In this document: positions 53,395 to 64,000 of the stretch, piece by piece
How positions within the stretch are numbered: position 1 is the stretch's first letter
Layout of the letters: each line of letters starts with the position of its first letter
Assembly: GCA_033557465.1 (NCBI GenBank)
Contig: CM066043.1
Span: 112,024,278 to 112,088,277 of the forward strand
Reading direction: 5' to 3'
DNA: 64,000 nucleotides
From: Ichthyophis bannanicus
Lineage: Eukaryota > Chordata > Amphibia > Gymnophiona > Ichthyophiidae
The notes under the pieces: generated by a model
Databases searched by the model: none
The model's input: the letters and a program-made list of their open reading frames with translations, nothing else
Told to the model about the DNA's origin: nothing
Position numbers and translations under genes: made by a program

Positions 53395-53660
53395 TTGTGC
53401 TCCCTAAACCTGAAATATGCCTATTTTCCATACTGCGAATATAGAATCTCATTTAAAATTTCCTGTTTTATGATAAGAAGGATTCACTACCTGTACAGGT
53501 CTCCTCCCTTCTGCTTTGCATTGTCTCCAAGAGTTTTTCCGAAGGCCTTAACTACTTTTTATAGCAAACCCAGGGAACTCTTGCTTTTGCTTACCAGGGC
53601 GAGTACTAATAAAAGCACATCTACAGAGAACATTGAGCTCAGAAACTTGGTAATATGAAT
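53395..53660 (+). pseudogene. DIRS-like reverse transcriptase remnant, plus strand
   Basis: The reading CSLNLKYAYFPY resembles the RT motif SLDLKDAYFHI, and FCFALSPRVFPKALT resembles LPFGLSSAPRVFTKCL. It is the only DIRS-like coding on the plus strand here and is highly decayed. 53,088-53,394 has weak coding traces only. 53,661-54,257 holds nothing I recognise. Confidence 0.45.
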
Positions 53661-54979
53661 GTTATACATCCATGGTTGGATTTTCAATTGGAATCAGTGT
53701 GTTCTCACATCTCAGTATCCGTTATACGGATTTGGGTCTCAGAGAAAAAGCTGTCTGTATATCATAAGTGATACCACAATAACATTAAGGCAGCGTCAAA
53801 AAGGTGTTGTGGGCAAGACTATATAGTTGTATTCTGTATCACTGCTATTCAGCCACCAGCCATGTGACCTTTACAGATCTTTCAAGAAGCTGTCCAGCCC
53901 AAAATGGTGGGTAGGGCTCAAGCCCCATTTCCCAAAATGACACATTTAGCACCGGGTGCCCCACAAATGTGTGCTGCGCTAAGAGAGAGAAGGGGACCCC
54001 TGCTGTCCGTGGTCCGATCGCGAGATGAGCAGCTCTCCTCGCCGGCTGGCTATCCGTGACCAGCCAAGGCTCCATGGCGCTGTGATATTCTGTTTAGGGG
54101 GGGGGATTCTGACTTAGTAGCATTCAGTCATAATACCACAGATGGTAGCTTCACCCCACTGACTCCTCAGCCAAGCACATACACCAAATATCTGTCTCTC
54201 ATTCTGTGACAATGGGAGAGTGAATATATCTGCCATTGCCTCAGTTATCCAAGGTGACATTTTACTTACCAGTTAAAGTCTTTTCTTTGAGTCCTGCTAG
54301 ACCAGTGGTTCTCAAACTTTTTTGTACCGTGACCCCTTTTACCATTGATCAACTTGTGGTGACCCCCAATGATAAAATCAAATGCGTCTCTCTTCCTTTA
54401 CCGTTAACGCATTGTCGCTGTAATCATTTGTTGAATTATTAATATATTATAGGCCTTTGCAATATGTTTTTATTTATAAAATGTACTTATTTAAACCACA
54501 ATAATTAATCACAATAACAAGTGACAATATTTGATTTCAAAATTATGATGATTTTGTAGTCAAATCACTAATGTAAAATAAAATTATTTTTCTACCTTTA
54601 TTGTCTGACCAATTTATTCTCTGATCATGCTGGTCACGATCTTAGACATCTGCTTTCCTGTCTTCTCTTAGCTCTCTTTCTGTAGTCTATGGTCCATCTG
54701 CCATTTCTTCTCTCCTTTCGTTTTCTTCACTTCTTTCCATCAGCCTATTTTAAATCCCAGTAACCCTCCCCAGTATCAGCCCCTTTCCAGTCCTCACTCT
54801 CAATACCTTCCAATGTCAACTTGCATTCCCATGACTGCCACTGGTGTCCATTCTCTTCCAGTCCCCCTCCTTCCCCACTGACCAGTCCCTTCTAGTGCAA
54901 ATACCATGGCAGCCCCTCTCAGATCCACTCCCTTCCAGTTCCATTATCCCATCCCCTCGTATCAGCCCATTTGTAGCCT

Positions 54980-55680
54980 TAGCCCCCAGTTTTCTTCCAG
55001 GGCCAGCAGCTCTATCCTCCCCTCCCCACAATCAGCCCATTCCCAGTCGAAGCCCCCCAATCAGCTCGCTTCCAGTGCTAGTCCCCCCTCAACCCCATTA
55101 CCAGTGCTAGGCTCCCCTAATCAGCCCATTACCAGTCCTACCCCTCATCAGCCCATTACCAGTCCTAGCCTCCTCTAATCAGCCCATTTCCAGTCCTAAC
55201 CTCCCCGATCAGCTCATTTCCAATGCTAGCCCCCCATCAGTCCATTACCAGTCCTACCCCCTATCAGCACATTACCAGTCCCAACCCCCCTGATCAGTCC
55301 ATTCCCAGTCCTAGCCTTCCCTAATCAACCCATTACCAGTCCTAGCCCCCCCATCTGCCCATTATAATCCTAACCCGCACTGTCTCTCCCCTCTGTCCAG
55401 AATTTATCCCCCGTCTGTCCAGTACGTCCATCTGTCTCTTCCCTCCCTCCATGTCAGCCCCTTCCCCCTCCCTCCATCCATCGTCAGCCCCCTCCCTTCA
55501 TGTTAGCCCCCCTGTCCATGTCAGCCCCCCTCCCTCCATCCATCCCTCCATGTCAGCCCCCCTCTCCCTCCTTCCATCCCTCCATGTCAGCCCCCCTCCC
55601 TCCAACCATATCAGCCCCCCTCCATCCATGTCAGCCTCCCTCCCTCCCTCCCTGTCAGCTTCCCCCTGTCCATGTCAGCC
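54980..55680 (+). repeat. C-rich minisatellite inside the hAT
   Basis: Degenerate units around CAGCCCATTACCAGTCCTAG (about 55,010-55,370), then units around CCCTCCATCCATGTCAGCCC (about 55,440-55,680). Unit lengths vary. Open frames across it are composition artefacts. Confidence 0.8.
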
Positions 55681-55724
55681 CTGTTGCAGGTTCCCTGCTC
55701 CCCTCTCCCCATGTCTGCCTCCTT

Positions 55725-55969
55725 CTTCTGTAGCCGCGGCTCCCTGTCTCTTAGGAAACAGCGGCAATGCCTGTAAAACCATTGCGGAACCTTTCTGTCT
55801 CTAAACGGGCTCTGTGCAGCATTGTCCCGCCGCCAAAGGAAGTGGTAAACAACTTCCTTTGGAGGCGGGACAATGCTGCACGGAGCCCGTCGAGAGACAG
55901 GAAGGCTCCGCAACGGTTTTACAGGCACAGCCGTGGTTCCCTAAGAGGCAGGGAGTCGCGGCTGCAGAA
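55725..55969. repeat. Inverted repeat (118-bp arms) inside the hAT
   Basis: 55,725-55,843 is complementary to 55,852-55,969, around a centre at GTAAACAAC. The transcript would fold into a long hairpin with a few mismatches. 55,970-56,100 leads to the hAT end. Confidence 0.85.
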
Positions 55970-56127
55970 GATTGGAGTCTGAGTTTGCCGCTGCCGAGAA
56001 GCGGACTCGGCAGCGGCAGCAACTTGTGCAGTTATTTTATTTATTTATTTTTTTAACGGCGGAGTGAGGTGACCCCCACTGAATCCTGTGGCGACCCCCA
56101 TGGGGGTCGTGACCCACAGGTTGAGAA

Positions 56128-58965
56128 CATAAGAACATAAGATATGCCATACTGGGTCAGACCAAGGTCCATCAAGCCCAGTATTCTGTTTCCAACAGTG
56201 GCCAATCTAGGTCATATGTACCTAGCAGTTTCCCCAAGAGACACAAGTTCCACAATGCTTGTACTGGGTCAACCATTGATATCTTCGGTCACTTCTTAAT
56301 AATGGTTTATGGACCTTTCCTCCAGGAACTTGTCCAAACCTTTTTTAAACCCAGCTACACTAACAGCCTTTACTACATCCTCCAGTAACAAATTCCAGAG
56401 TTTGATTACACGTTGAGTGAAAAAATATTTTCTTTTATTAGTTTTAAATAGTTTACCCTGTAGCTTCATTGCATGTCCCCTAGTCTTTCTATATTCTGAT
56501 AAGGTAAACAATCGATCTACGTTTACCCGTTCCACTCCGTTCATTAATTTATAGACTTCTATCATATCACCCCTCAGCCGACTCTTTTCCAGGTTAAAGA
56601 GCCCTAACCTTTTTAGCCTTTCTTCATAGGAGTATCCTTCCATCCCCTTTACCATTTTGGTGGCTCTTCTCTGTACCTTTTCTAAAATCGCTATATCCTT
56701 TTTAAGATACGGCGACCAGAATTGCACAAAATATTCAAGGTGAGGTCTCACCATGGAACGATATAGAGGCATTATAATATCTTTTGTTTTATTTTCCATT
56801 CCTTTCCTTATCATACCTAGCATTCTATTTGCTCTCTTGGCCGCCGCTGCACACTGGGCCGAGGGTTTTAACATGGTATCCACAATGACACCTAAATCTT
56901 TTTTCTGGGTGGTGGTTCCTAATGTGGAACCTTGCATCGTGTAACCATAGTTTGGGTTGTTCTTCCCTAGGTGCATAACCTTGCACTTGTCCACATTAAA
57001 TTTCATCTGCCATTTTGATGCCCAGTCTTCCAATTTATCAAGATCCTCTTGCAATTTTTCACAATCCTCTTGGGTTTTAACAACTTTAAATAGTTTTGTG
57101 TCATCTGCAAATTTGATAACCTCACTCGTTATTCCACTTTCCAGGTCATTTATGAATATGTCAAAAAGCAGCGGACCCAGCACAGATCCCTGGGGTACAC
57201 CACTATTCACCTTTCTCCATTGGGAAAATTGGCCATTTAGCCCTACCCTCTGCTTTCTATCTTTTAACCAGTTCCTGATCCACAATAGTACATTGCCTGC
57301 TATCCCATGACTCTTTAGTTTTGCCAAATGTCTCTGATGAGGGACCTTGTCAAAGGCTTTCTGAAAGTCCAGATACACAATATCAACCGACTCACCTTTG
57401 TCCACCTGTTTATTCACTCCTTCAAAAAAACATAACAGATTAGTAAGACAAGATCTTCCTTGTCTAAAGCCATGTTGGCTGTCTCCGATTAGGTTGTGAC
57501 TATCTACATGCTGAGTAATTTTATTCTTTATGATGGTTTCTACCATTTTTCCCGGTACTGACGTCAGGCTCACCGGTCTCTAGTTTCCCGGATCACCCCT
57601 GGAACCCTTTTTAAAAATTGGTGTTACATTGGCGATCCTCCAATCATCAGGTATTAGAGATGATTTTAATGATAGTTCACAGATTACTGATAGCAGTTCT
57701 GCAATCTCATATTTCAGTTCTTTCAACACCCTTGGATGTATACCATCCGGCCCAGGTGATTTGCTACTCTTCAGTTTATCTAATAGTTGTAAGACATCTT
57801 CCCGATGTATCGATATTTCCTCCAATTCTTCCGCACCTTTAAATACCACTTCAGTCATGGGTAACATCCCTACATCTTCCTCAGTAAAGACCGAAGCAAA
57901 GAATTCATTCAGTCTCTCCGCTATTGCCTTGTCGCCTCTTAGTGCTCCTTTAACCCCTTTATCATCTAATGGACCAACTGACTCTCTCACAGGTTTTTTG
58001 CTACGAATGTACTTGAAAAGGTCTTTATTTCACGTTTTTGCTTCCGCAGCAAGCTTCTTCTCAAATTCTCTCTTTGCCTGCCTTATCAATGCCTTGCATT
58101 TGACTTGCCAGTGCTTGTGCTGTTTCCAGGTTTCGTCCTTTGTCTCTTTTTTCCATTTCCTGAAAGATGCTTTTTTGGCAACAGCCGCCTCTCTGACCTC
58201 ACCTTTAAACCATGCTGGCAGTTTTTTGGACTTCCTTCCACTTTTCTTAAAGCGTGGAATACAGCTGGTCTGGGCTTCCAAGATAGTATTTTTCAACAAC
58301 ACCCAAGCTTGATGTACGTCTTTAACCTTCGCAACTGCTCCTTTTAGTTTTTTCTTAACTGTTTTCCTCATTTTATCATAGTCTCCCTTTCGAAAGTTAA
58401 AAGGTAGTACTGTGGATTTCCTTACTATCCCTCCTCCACTAATTAAATCAAAGGCGATCATGCTATGATCACTATTGCCAAGTGGCCCCAACACCCTTAT
58501 CTCTTGCACTAGATCTGGTGTTCCACTAAGGACTAGGTCTAATATGGCTTCCCCTCTGGTCGGTTCATGAACCAGCTGCTCCAAGAAGCAGTCATTTATT
58601 TCATCTAGGAACTTTATCTCCCTAGCATGTCCTGACGTGACACTGACCCAGTCGATACCGGGGTAATTGAAATCACCCATTATTATTACTGCGCTGTAAC
58701 GTTTGTTAGCTTCCTTGATTTCTTTGAGCATTTCATCATCCTTTTGGTCATTCTGGCCAGGTGCTCGATAGTACACCCCCACTGCCATCGCCTTCCCCCT
58801 TTTATATGGAATTTCAATCCATATAGATTCTACAGCAGATTTTGTTTCCTGCAAAACTTTAATCCTTTCTGAGTCAATGCCCTCTCTAACATAGAGCGCA
58901 ACCCCTCCACCAATTTGATCAGCTCTATCATTACGATATAGTTTGTACACAGGTATCACAGTGTC
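56128..58965 (-). mobile_element. CR1-like LINE copy 3, 5'-truncated
   Basis: Shared 3' tail at 56,128 (ATAAGAACATAAGATATGCC) and 5' end at about 58,965 inside the endonuclease domain. It is inserted six bases from the right tip of the hAT. Confidence 0.9.
56296..58959 (-). pseudogene. CR1-like ORF2 with two stops
   Basis: One frame across about 888 codons, broken only by TGA at about 58,027 (after AAEAKT) and TAG at about 57,577 (after GDPGN). The partial endonuclease keeps YRAPGQND, GDFNYPGID and SDHSMI but lacks its first ~75 residues. RT motifs [11 protein letters not shown] and FADDTKLF are intact, with C-terminus SINHY. Both stops fit single transitions. Confidence 0.88.
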
Positions 58966-59501
58966 CAGCTGTGCTAGACCATTCCAGACAAATGAGTTTT
59001 GTTCCTCTACCAGTAGATTGCTGGAGATAAAGAACCAATGAAAAGCACAGGCTTCAATGACATCACTCCTATAACTCTATTCGCCTAAGCCACCAGTGTT
59101 CATCCCAAAGCATATGGGAAAAACATGACAAGCCTCACACAACCTCAACCCATAGGCAACAATAAGTAATCAATAGTAGAGAATGACGAACAGGAAAACA
59201 TAAACAGTAGGCTGTCAGCAGAAGATGAACCTGCAGAACCAACTATAAAAAACATAGTGGACCAAAGGGCACCTCAGCAGAAAAACAGAGCAAATACAGG
59301 GGCAGGCCCTGGACTGGTCTAGCAGGACTCAAGGAAAGGACATTAACAGGTATATAAAATGTTGAGGCTTCTGGTGACGTCACAGAGGGGACTGGAGCTT
59401 GGAGCTCTGCAAAACCTCCAGCAATTACGCAAAATAAGAGCTCTCCCTGTACGTGGGAAGATGAAAAAACAACCGTCTGAAACCCCCATGCACCAAATGA
59501 C

Positions 59502-60309
59502 ATGATAAGTAAAAAGAAAACGGTGGATTTCACAAATTACGCCTGCGACCAGACTGTAGGGGCTCAGAAAGAGTCAGTCAAAATGGCGGCACAAGCGGCT
59601 ACACAAAAGGCACAAAAAAAAAAAAAAAAAAAGACAGTGGTAGAGCTTACAGAGGGAAGCTCCAACAGTCAGGAGGTAATTTGCACAGGATTGCAGGCAT
59701 CTGAACTCAAACAATGGATGGATGAAATGAAGGTGGAGATGCAGTTGCTGTGAGGAGACTTGGCGACTATGGCAGTCGACTTGCGTCCAGAGCTAGCAGA
59801 GTTCGGGAGGTGAGTGGAAGATGTTAAACAAAGTGAAGAGCAGGCGGAGGACTGTAGGTCAACGAATGTCGGCACTTGAGCAGATGAATGCTTTTTTGGA
59901 GGAGAAACTAGAGGATATTGAAAATAGGGGCAGGAGAAATAACCCTCGGTTTTGAGGATTTCTGAAAGGACCGGACTATCAGGATTGTTGCACTTTGGTG
60001 GTGCAGTTGGTATCTACATTATGAGAAAACAGAAGAATTTCCTTCAGCAGGGCAAATTTGCCAAGTGATATTATTGTGTATTTCCATAAATATGCACTAA
60101 AAGAACAGATCATTATGAGGACCCGTAAGCAGGGTCATATTAAATGGAATGCCCATATAATTGAAGTCTATGAAGACCTATCCCCCACCATGCTACGCTC
60201 GAGGAGGGAAATGCATGGAATCACTCAAGCGCTACGGAGAGGGGGAATAAAGTACACATGGTTGTTCCCATTTGCTTTGTCAGTAACGAAAGATGGCCAA
60301 ATGGTTTGA
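59502..60309 (+). pseudogene. L1-like ORF1, broken
   Basis: The N-terminus has a Lys run encoded by an A18 tract (about 59,614-59,631). A stop follows at 59,751, then ENRGRRNN, the start of the L1 ORF1 RRM-like domain, near 59,920. The C-terminal domain is clear at 60,058-60,309: PSDIIVYFHKYALKE, then YEDLSPTMLRSRRE, then KYTWLFPFALSVTKDGQ. L1 ORF1p trimerises and binds RNA. Several frame changes. Confidence 0.75.
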
Positions 60310-61748
60310 ATGAAGATGAAAGCTGATGCAACCAACGTATTGTGGGGAATGGGGATGGAAGTTGTGGAAGAGCAAGGACAAGAAGCCCCAAACCCAACAC
60401 GTAAAGAATCAGCATGGAGGAGAGTAGAGGGAGGAAAAAGACTGAAACGCCAAACACTCCAGACTACAGATGCCATTCCACAAACTAGCCCAACATGAAG
60501 GGACTAAAAACTGAGCCGAGGAAAAAAGTTAAATGTTTTAGGTTTAAGTGATCCTGAGGGACTGTTGGTTATATAAATGGAAGTTCTGATAAATGGAGGG
60601 AGAGCGGATGGTGCTTGAGTCATGGGGGGAAAGAAGAGAGGGAGGAGAGGGATAAGAGCAAAGGAGAAGGATAAGGGGGGTAAAGGGGGTTAAGGAAATA
60701 AACTAAAAGGAACAAGGCAGAGAGCAAATGTGTGAAGGGAAGTCTAGAGGGGGGAGTGGAAGCACAGAGCACAGGGACGTACCAGAAAGCATACCATGAC
60801 ACTGCCTGGGATTAGAGGGCAGTATGTGGGGAATAATGCTATAGGGGAGGGGGGTCTCGGGGGAGGGTTTCGGCACATAGAATGGAAAAGAGAAAGTGAT
60901 GAGCTATTGGACCATATGAGGAGTTTAAGGTTTGGGTCCATTAATACAAGAGGACTTAATACCCCCGTAAAAAACAACTGTTGTACAAGGAAACGCAATG
61001 GCTGAACCTGTTAATAGTGTGCAAGCAGGAGACACATTTGAGGGCTAGAGATCAAGGTTTATTACATCACTTGCAATCTCAATGGAGATATTATGTCTCC
61101 TCACGGGGAGGTGGGAAAGGGGGGGGGTATCAATTTTGATAAAGAACCATGGGAAGAGCAGGGGATGTATAAAGATGGGGAGGGGATGTTCTATAGCCAT
61201 GAAGGGCAATATTAAGGGCCAGCTGATAATGACTGTATGTGTGTGTGCTCCAAACCAAACCCTGGGCCAATTTTTTAGGCGAGTTCAGACAGAATTTTCT
61301 AGGTTCCTGGGGGGAGTTCTGGTAGTTGCAGGAGATTTCAATATATGCCTACACTCAGGGCTTGATCATTCCCAATGATTGATAGAAATGATGGTGGCTT
61401 GGAAAATACTAGAGGGGAGGAGAGCGCAAAACTCGTAAAGTAGAGTGTACTCATTCTACTCAACACCACATTCTATTCTATACACACATTCTAGAATTAA
61501 CAGGATTTTCGTGAGCCCAGGCTTGGTGCAGTCAGCGACCGGAGGAGATTATGACCCAATTGCGTTGTCATATCATGGGATGATACAGATGGAACTGGGT
61601 GGATGGGAACTGGAAATGGGAATTCGCTACTGGAGAATGAATGACTCCCTGTTAAAAGACTGTAAACAGGAAGGCTTTGCGATGACATAAGGGAATTTTT
61701 TGAAATAGACACAAGGTGAGACAGCACTAGCGGTGGTCTGGGACACCT

Positions 61749-62687
61749 TGTGATAAGGAAGCTTATCATAGCTCAGGAAGGAGCTATAGAAAAGGTGAAG
61801 TGAATCTGAACAAGCAACCTGTCAGTTCTGGTAGAAATAAGAAAACAGAATTTTCCCATAAAAGACTACCAGTCCCAGAATGCACCAGGTTTCCAGCAGC
61901 CATTAGAGGAGCTGAAGTGGGGAAACGTGTGTTCAATCAGGAAGGCTATGAGGTAATCCCTAAGCACTCATCTCAAAGGGCAGGGCCTGATTCAGCACAG
62001 CTGCGCTGTGTTAGGGAGGATCACTCATCTAAGCAGAATAAGAGTAGAGTTTATTCTACAGATGACCATCTTCATGATCACCTTGGATATCCAGAGAAGG
62101 ATCATCAGTTTCATCTGAAGGATCATCAGAAGCAGAAGCCAAACCGGACAGACAGAGAGGCAAGGAAACTCTCTGGAAGAAAGAGGAGAAAAGCCTTTGA
62201 GAGGTCTAGAAGAGTCCAAAGCAGTACGTATACTGGGAGGTATTCCAAGGGCCAGCATACACCATTGGACTGGGGAAAGCCAGAGGAATGGTGCTGCAGA
62301 GCTAGGAATCACCAGAGGCTACCTGTGAGGGAGACGGTTGCACGTGGAAGGGACCCTAAGACCTGTGCCAGAAGGTATGTGAAGAGAGATCCAGTGTCCA
62401 GGGATCTGGATTGGAAGGCTGGACATAAGAACTGGACTACATACTGGCCAGGCTATATAGAGAGGAACTCTAGCAGCAATGGAAGCTCAGGTATGAACAC
62501 TGATCTATGCCCTAGCTATAACCTTGAAAGACAGCAGGGAAACAAGTATTCTCCTGAAAATGCTCCATTGAGAGATTCATCTGTGCCAATCCATGATATT
62601 GAACCCATGCTTGTTGAACAAGGGGGAATAATAGCAGATGAGGATCCTGTTTATATGGACTGCTCTCTATCTAAACTCCGTTGGTAA
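61749..62687 (+). CDS. Uncharacterised LTR-encoded protein, copy 3
   Basis: Open from the first LTR base to TAA at 62,685, about 312 codons. It lacks 33 bases of the His/Pro/Gln-rich stretch found in copy 1, in frame. There is no ATG codon in frame before SGMNTD, about 50 residues from the end, so translation would need an upstream exon, an upstream start or a non-AUG start. Basic cluster GRKRRKAFERSRR, Trp-rich segment and SKLRW end are kept. Unrecognised. Confidence 0.6.
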   Translation, partial: CDKEAYHSSGRSYRKGEVNLNKQPVSSGRNKKTEFSHKRLPVPECTRFPAAIRGAEVGKRVFNQEGYEVIPKHSSQRAGPDSAQLRCVREDHSSKQNKSRVYSTDDHLHDHLGYPEKDHQFHLKDHQKQKPNRTDREARKLSGRKRRKAFERSRRVQSSTYTGRYSKGQHTPLDWGKPEEWCCRARNHQRLPVRETVARGRDPKTCARRYVKRDPVSRDLDWKAGHKNWTTYWPGYIERNSSSNGSSGMNTDLCPSYNLERQQGNKYSPENAPLRDSSVPIHDIEPMLVEQGGIIADEDPVYMDCSLSKLRW

Positions 62688-63214
62688 CTTTCTGTTATAA
62701 AGTACAGCAACCATCACAAAGAAGTACAAATTTGTTCTTTAATCTACTCAGAAAAGCTCCTGAAGCAGGATTTGACCCACACAGTGGAAGGCAAGCCAGC
62801 TAAGGGGTTTCAGCTGGTAACTGCTAGCAATTAAGCCTTACCTAATTGCTTGTGAGCTAGGAGAGAATCATTTCTGAATTTGTGTGGGAAGTAATCAGAG
62901 GTTAATCTGAAAAGAACAGTTTGTTTCTTGCTTTGTGGCTTTTCATTTGTTGTTTTCCTGATTTTGACTTTGTTTTTCCAAGTTAACACTGAAAGCAAGT
63001 TACCTAATTTATGTGCTACCAAGCATATCTGTGTTGGGAGAAATAACCCCATAAATAAATATCTTATTGGCTTTACCCAAGAGCACAACTAAATTATTGT
63101 CAGCAGCTGTGTCTGGTGTGAATGAACTACATTGCCCACAATACCTTGCAAATCATATAGATATATGCACTTGACAAGGACTGTGAAGATTCTCACCCAG
63201 GCAGCCGTCTGACA
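61749..63214 (+). repeat. ORF-bearing LTR, copy 3 (1,466 bp)
   Basis: Ends TGTGATAAGG and CCGTCTGACA, with the duplication ACCT at 61,745-61,748 and 63,215-63,218. The interrupted L1 reading rejoins in register across it, confirming the boundaries. AATAAA at 63,054-63,059; ZNF143-like words at 61,865-61,883 and 63,127-63,149. Very close to copy 1. Confidence 0.88.
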
Positions 63215-63693
63215 ACCTTTAAGGTGTACCTTATGGGACAATTCATAGGGTAGGGCTCATATAAAAAGAAAGAGATAAAAGAAGGAACTGGAGCAGGCCT
63301 ATTTCCTTCTGGTGGAATAGATGCATGGGAGAAAGAGGGATAAGGCTTCTCAGCAGGCGATTCAGATAGCTAGAGTGAAAGTGCAAGAGCTACAATTGGA
63401 GGCTTTGGTGTTTCAGCTTCAACAGGTTAAGCAGAGATATTAAGAACATGGGAATAGAGCGGTAAAACTGTTGCCAAGAAGCTTGTGCTCCCAACAATCC
63501 CAGTATGCAATGACCAAACTTAAGACTGCCTCAGGAGACTGGGTATAAGGAAGAAGATGCAATGTGATTGGATTTTAGAGCATTCTATGAAGAACTACAT
63601 CATAAAGAAACGGATGCACCTCAACAAGACATACTGGAGTATTTAGCTCAGATGAACCTGCGTAGGCTCACGAGTGAGGAGAGGGAACAGATA

Positions 63694-64000
63694 GAACAAC
63701 CCATATGAAGATATGAACACCTGGATCGCAGCCAATAATATGACGGTCAACTACGATAAAACAGAAGCAATGTTCATCACCAGGAACACTTCCTTCACTC
63801 CACCACAAACCATCAGCATTTTAGATAAGCTTAAAGTAGTTCAGGATGAGGTTAAATATCTGGTCATCACAATGGACAGAGCACTAAACTTGAAATCCCA
63901 CATCACAAAAACCGCAAACAAGGCCTTTCAACGCTTAAGGATCATCAGAAAACTCAAGCCATTACTCCGCCAGGATCACTTCCGCACAGTATGCCAAGCA
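63694..64000 (+). mobile_element. L2-like LINE copy 3, RT C-terminal part, runs off the window
   Basis: One open plus-strand reading: MNTWIAANNMTVNYDKTEAM then FITRN, later VKYLVITMDRALNLKSHI and KANKAFQRL-like text, LLRQDHFRTVCQA. This is the order of blocks after the YADD box in L2-type RTs. It resembles copy 1 at 22,110-22,200. Joined abruptly to L1-like ORF2. Confidence 0.78.

Larger units (their letters stand above)
54303..58971. mobile_element. Nonautonomous hAT element, split by CR1
   Basis: Starts CAGTGGTTCTCAAACTTTTT, typical of hAT ends. Toward the right it has GTGACCCACAGGTTGAGAAC (to 56,127), and after the CR1 a last CAGCTG. The 8-bp duplication TGCTAGAC flanks it (54,295-54,302 and 58,972-58,979), as expected for hAT. 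No transposase is present. The interior is C-rich minisatellite plus a hairpin. Confidence 0.82.
54258..59365 (-). mobile_element. DIRS H 3' end (D-type), ITR split by hAT
   Basis: Right tip at 54,258-54,302. The repeat resumes after the hAT at 58,972 (TGCTAGACCATTCCAGACAA) and runs to about 59,100 with D-type text. The ICR at about 59,305-59,360 (CTGGTCTAGCAGGACTCAAG) is complementary to the tip. The rest of DIRS H must lie beyond the L1 insertion, outside the window. In element sense the tip gives CTG|GTAAGT (complement of 54,264-54,272). 59,101-59,304 is noncoding. Confidence 0.7.
59366..63693 (+). mobile_element. L1-like LINE, split by LTR copy 3
   Basis: Leader from about 59,366 (CTTCTGGTGACGTCACAGAG), ORF1 at 59,502-60,309, ORF2 from about 60,916. 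LTR copy 3 at 61,749-63,214 splits ORF2; L1 coding resumes at 63,215 and is lost at about 63,693 where L2-like sequence begins. It lies in DIRS H beside its ICR. 60,310-60,915 is a G/A-rich inter-ORF stretch with no gene. Confidence 0.78.
60916..63693 (+). pseudogene. L1-like ORF2 endonuclease region, broken
   Basis: Starts near MRSLRFGSINTRGLNTPVK. Endonuclease blocks are QETHLR (about 61,025), VVAGDFNICL (about 61,323), RINRIFVSPGL and LSYHGMI in place of the usual LSDHAPV. LTR copy 3 cuts the reading between VVWDT and LKVYLMGQFI. Downstream coding is weak to 63,693, and no RT core is present. Multiple frameshifts. Confidence 0.72.

Noticed and set aside
54844..55804. Plus-strand Pro/Ser-rich frames
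   Set aside because: They come from the C-rich minisatellite in the hAT; no domain and no conservation evidence.
1..64000. CRISPR array, tRNA or rRNA genes
   Set aside because: No regularly spaced short repeats and no cloverleaf or rRNA core words were seen; the content is eukaryotic repeats.

Overview
The window looks like vertebrate genomic DNA made almost wholly of transposable elements; I see no host exon, tRNA, rRNA or bacterial-type operon. The mix (several subfamilies of DIRS-type tyrosine-recombinase retrotransposons, many CR1-like LINEs sharing one 3' end, L2-like and L1-like LINEs, hAT pieces, LTR elements) suggests an amphibian, and I suspect a caecilian. That assignment rests on familiarity with the CR1-like tail and the DIRS abundance, not on a search.

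Layout. 1-10,088: a plus-strand CR1-like LINE whose ORF1 is split by a nearly intact minus-strand DIRS element (A, 814-6,587). 10,089-10,755: the 5' end of another DIRS (B1). 10,757-45,195: an old minus-strand DIRS (B2) broken up by LINE, SINE and hAT pieces and by a second-subfamily DIRS (D, about 19,742-45,068). D is itself split by an L2-like LINE (which carries DIRS C, 22,206-27,846), a 621-bp solo LTR, an L1-like LINE, a 1.5-kb LTR, DIRS F (35,309-40,917), a second 1.6-kb LTR and a 1.85-kb inverted-repeat element. 45,330-51,207: a minus-strand L2-like LINE split by DIRS G (45,631-50,494). 51,210-53,045: a CR1 copy with an open RT frame. 54,258-59,365: the 3' end of DIRS H, with an hAT element in its terminal repeat and a CR1 inside the hAT. 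59,366-64,000: an L1-like LINE holding a third 1.5-kb LTR, then an L2-like LINE running off the window.

How the parts work. The DIRS elements encode Gag, reverse transcriptase-RNase H and a tyrosine recombinase on the minus strand. They have inverted terminal repeats and an internal complementary region (ICR) matching both outer ends, the arrangement expected for replication through a circular intermediate. A is the best preserved. C has lost the recombinase tyrosine and G has lost the RT core.

The least explained feature is a 1.47-1.60 kb LTR-like sequence present three times (33,366-34,863; 40,934-42,533; 61,749-63,214). Each copy has a different perfect 4-bp target duplication, TG...CA ends, a polyadenylation signal, and the same open frame of about 300 codons starting at the first LTR base. 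A second recurring feature is a consensus 5' splice donor, in element sense, close to the 3' terminus of every DIRS copy whose terminus is visible. Boundaries are read by eye; those marked 'about' may be off by tens of bases.
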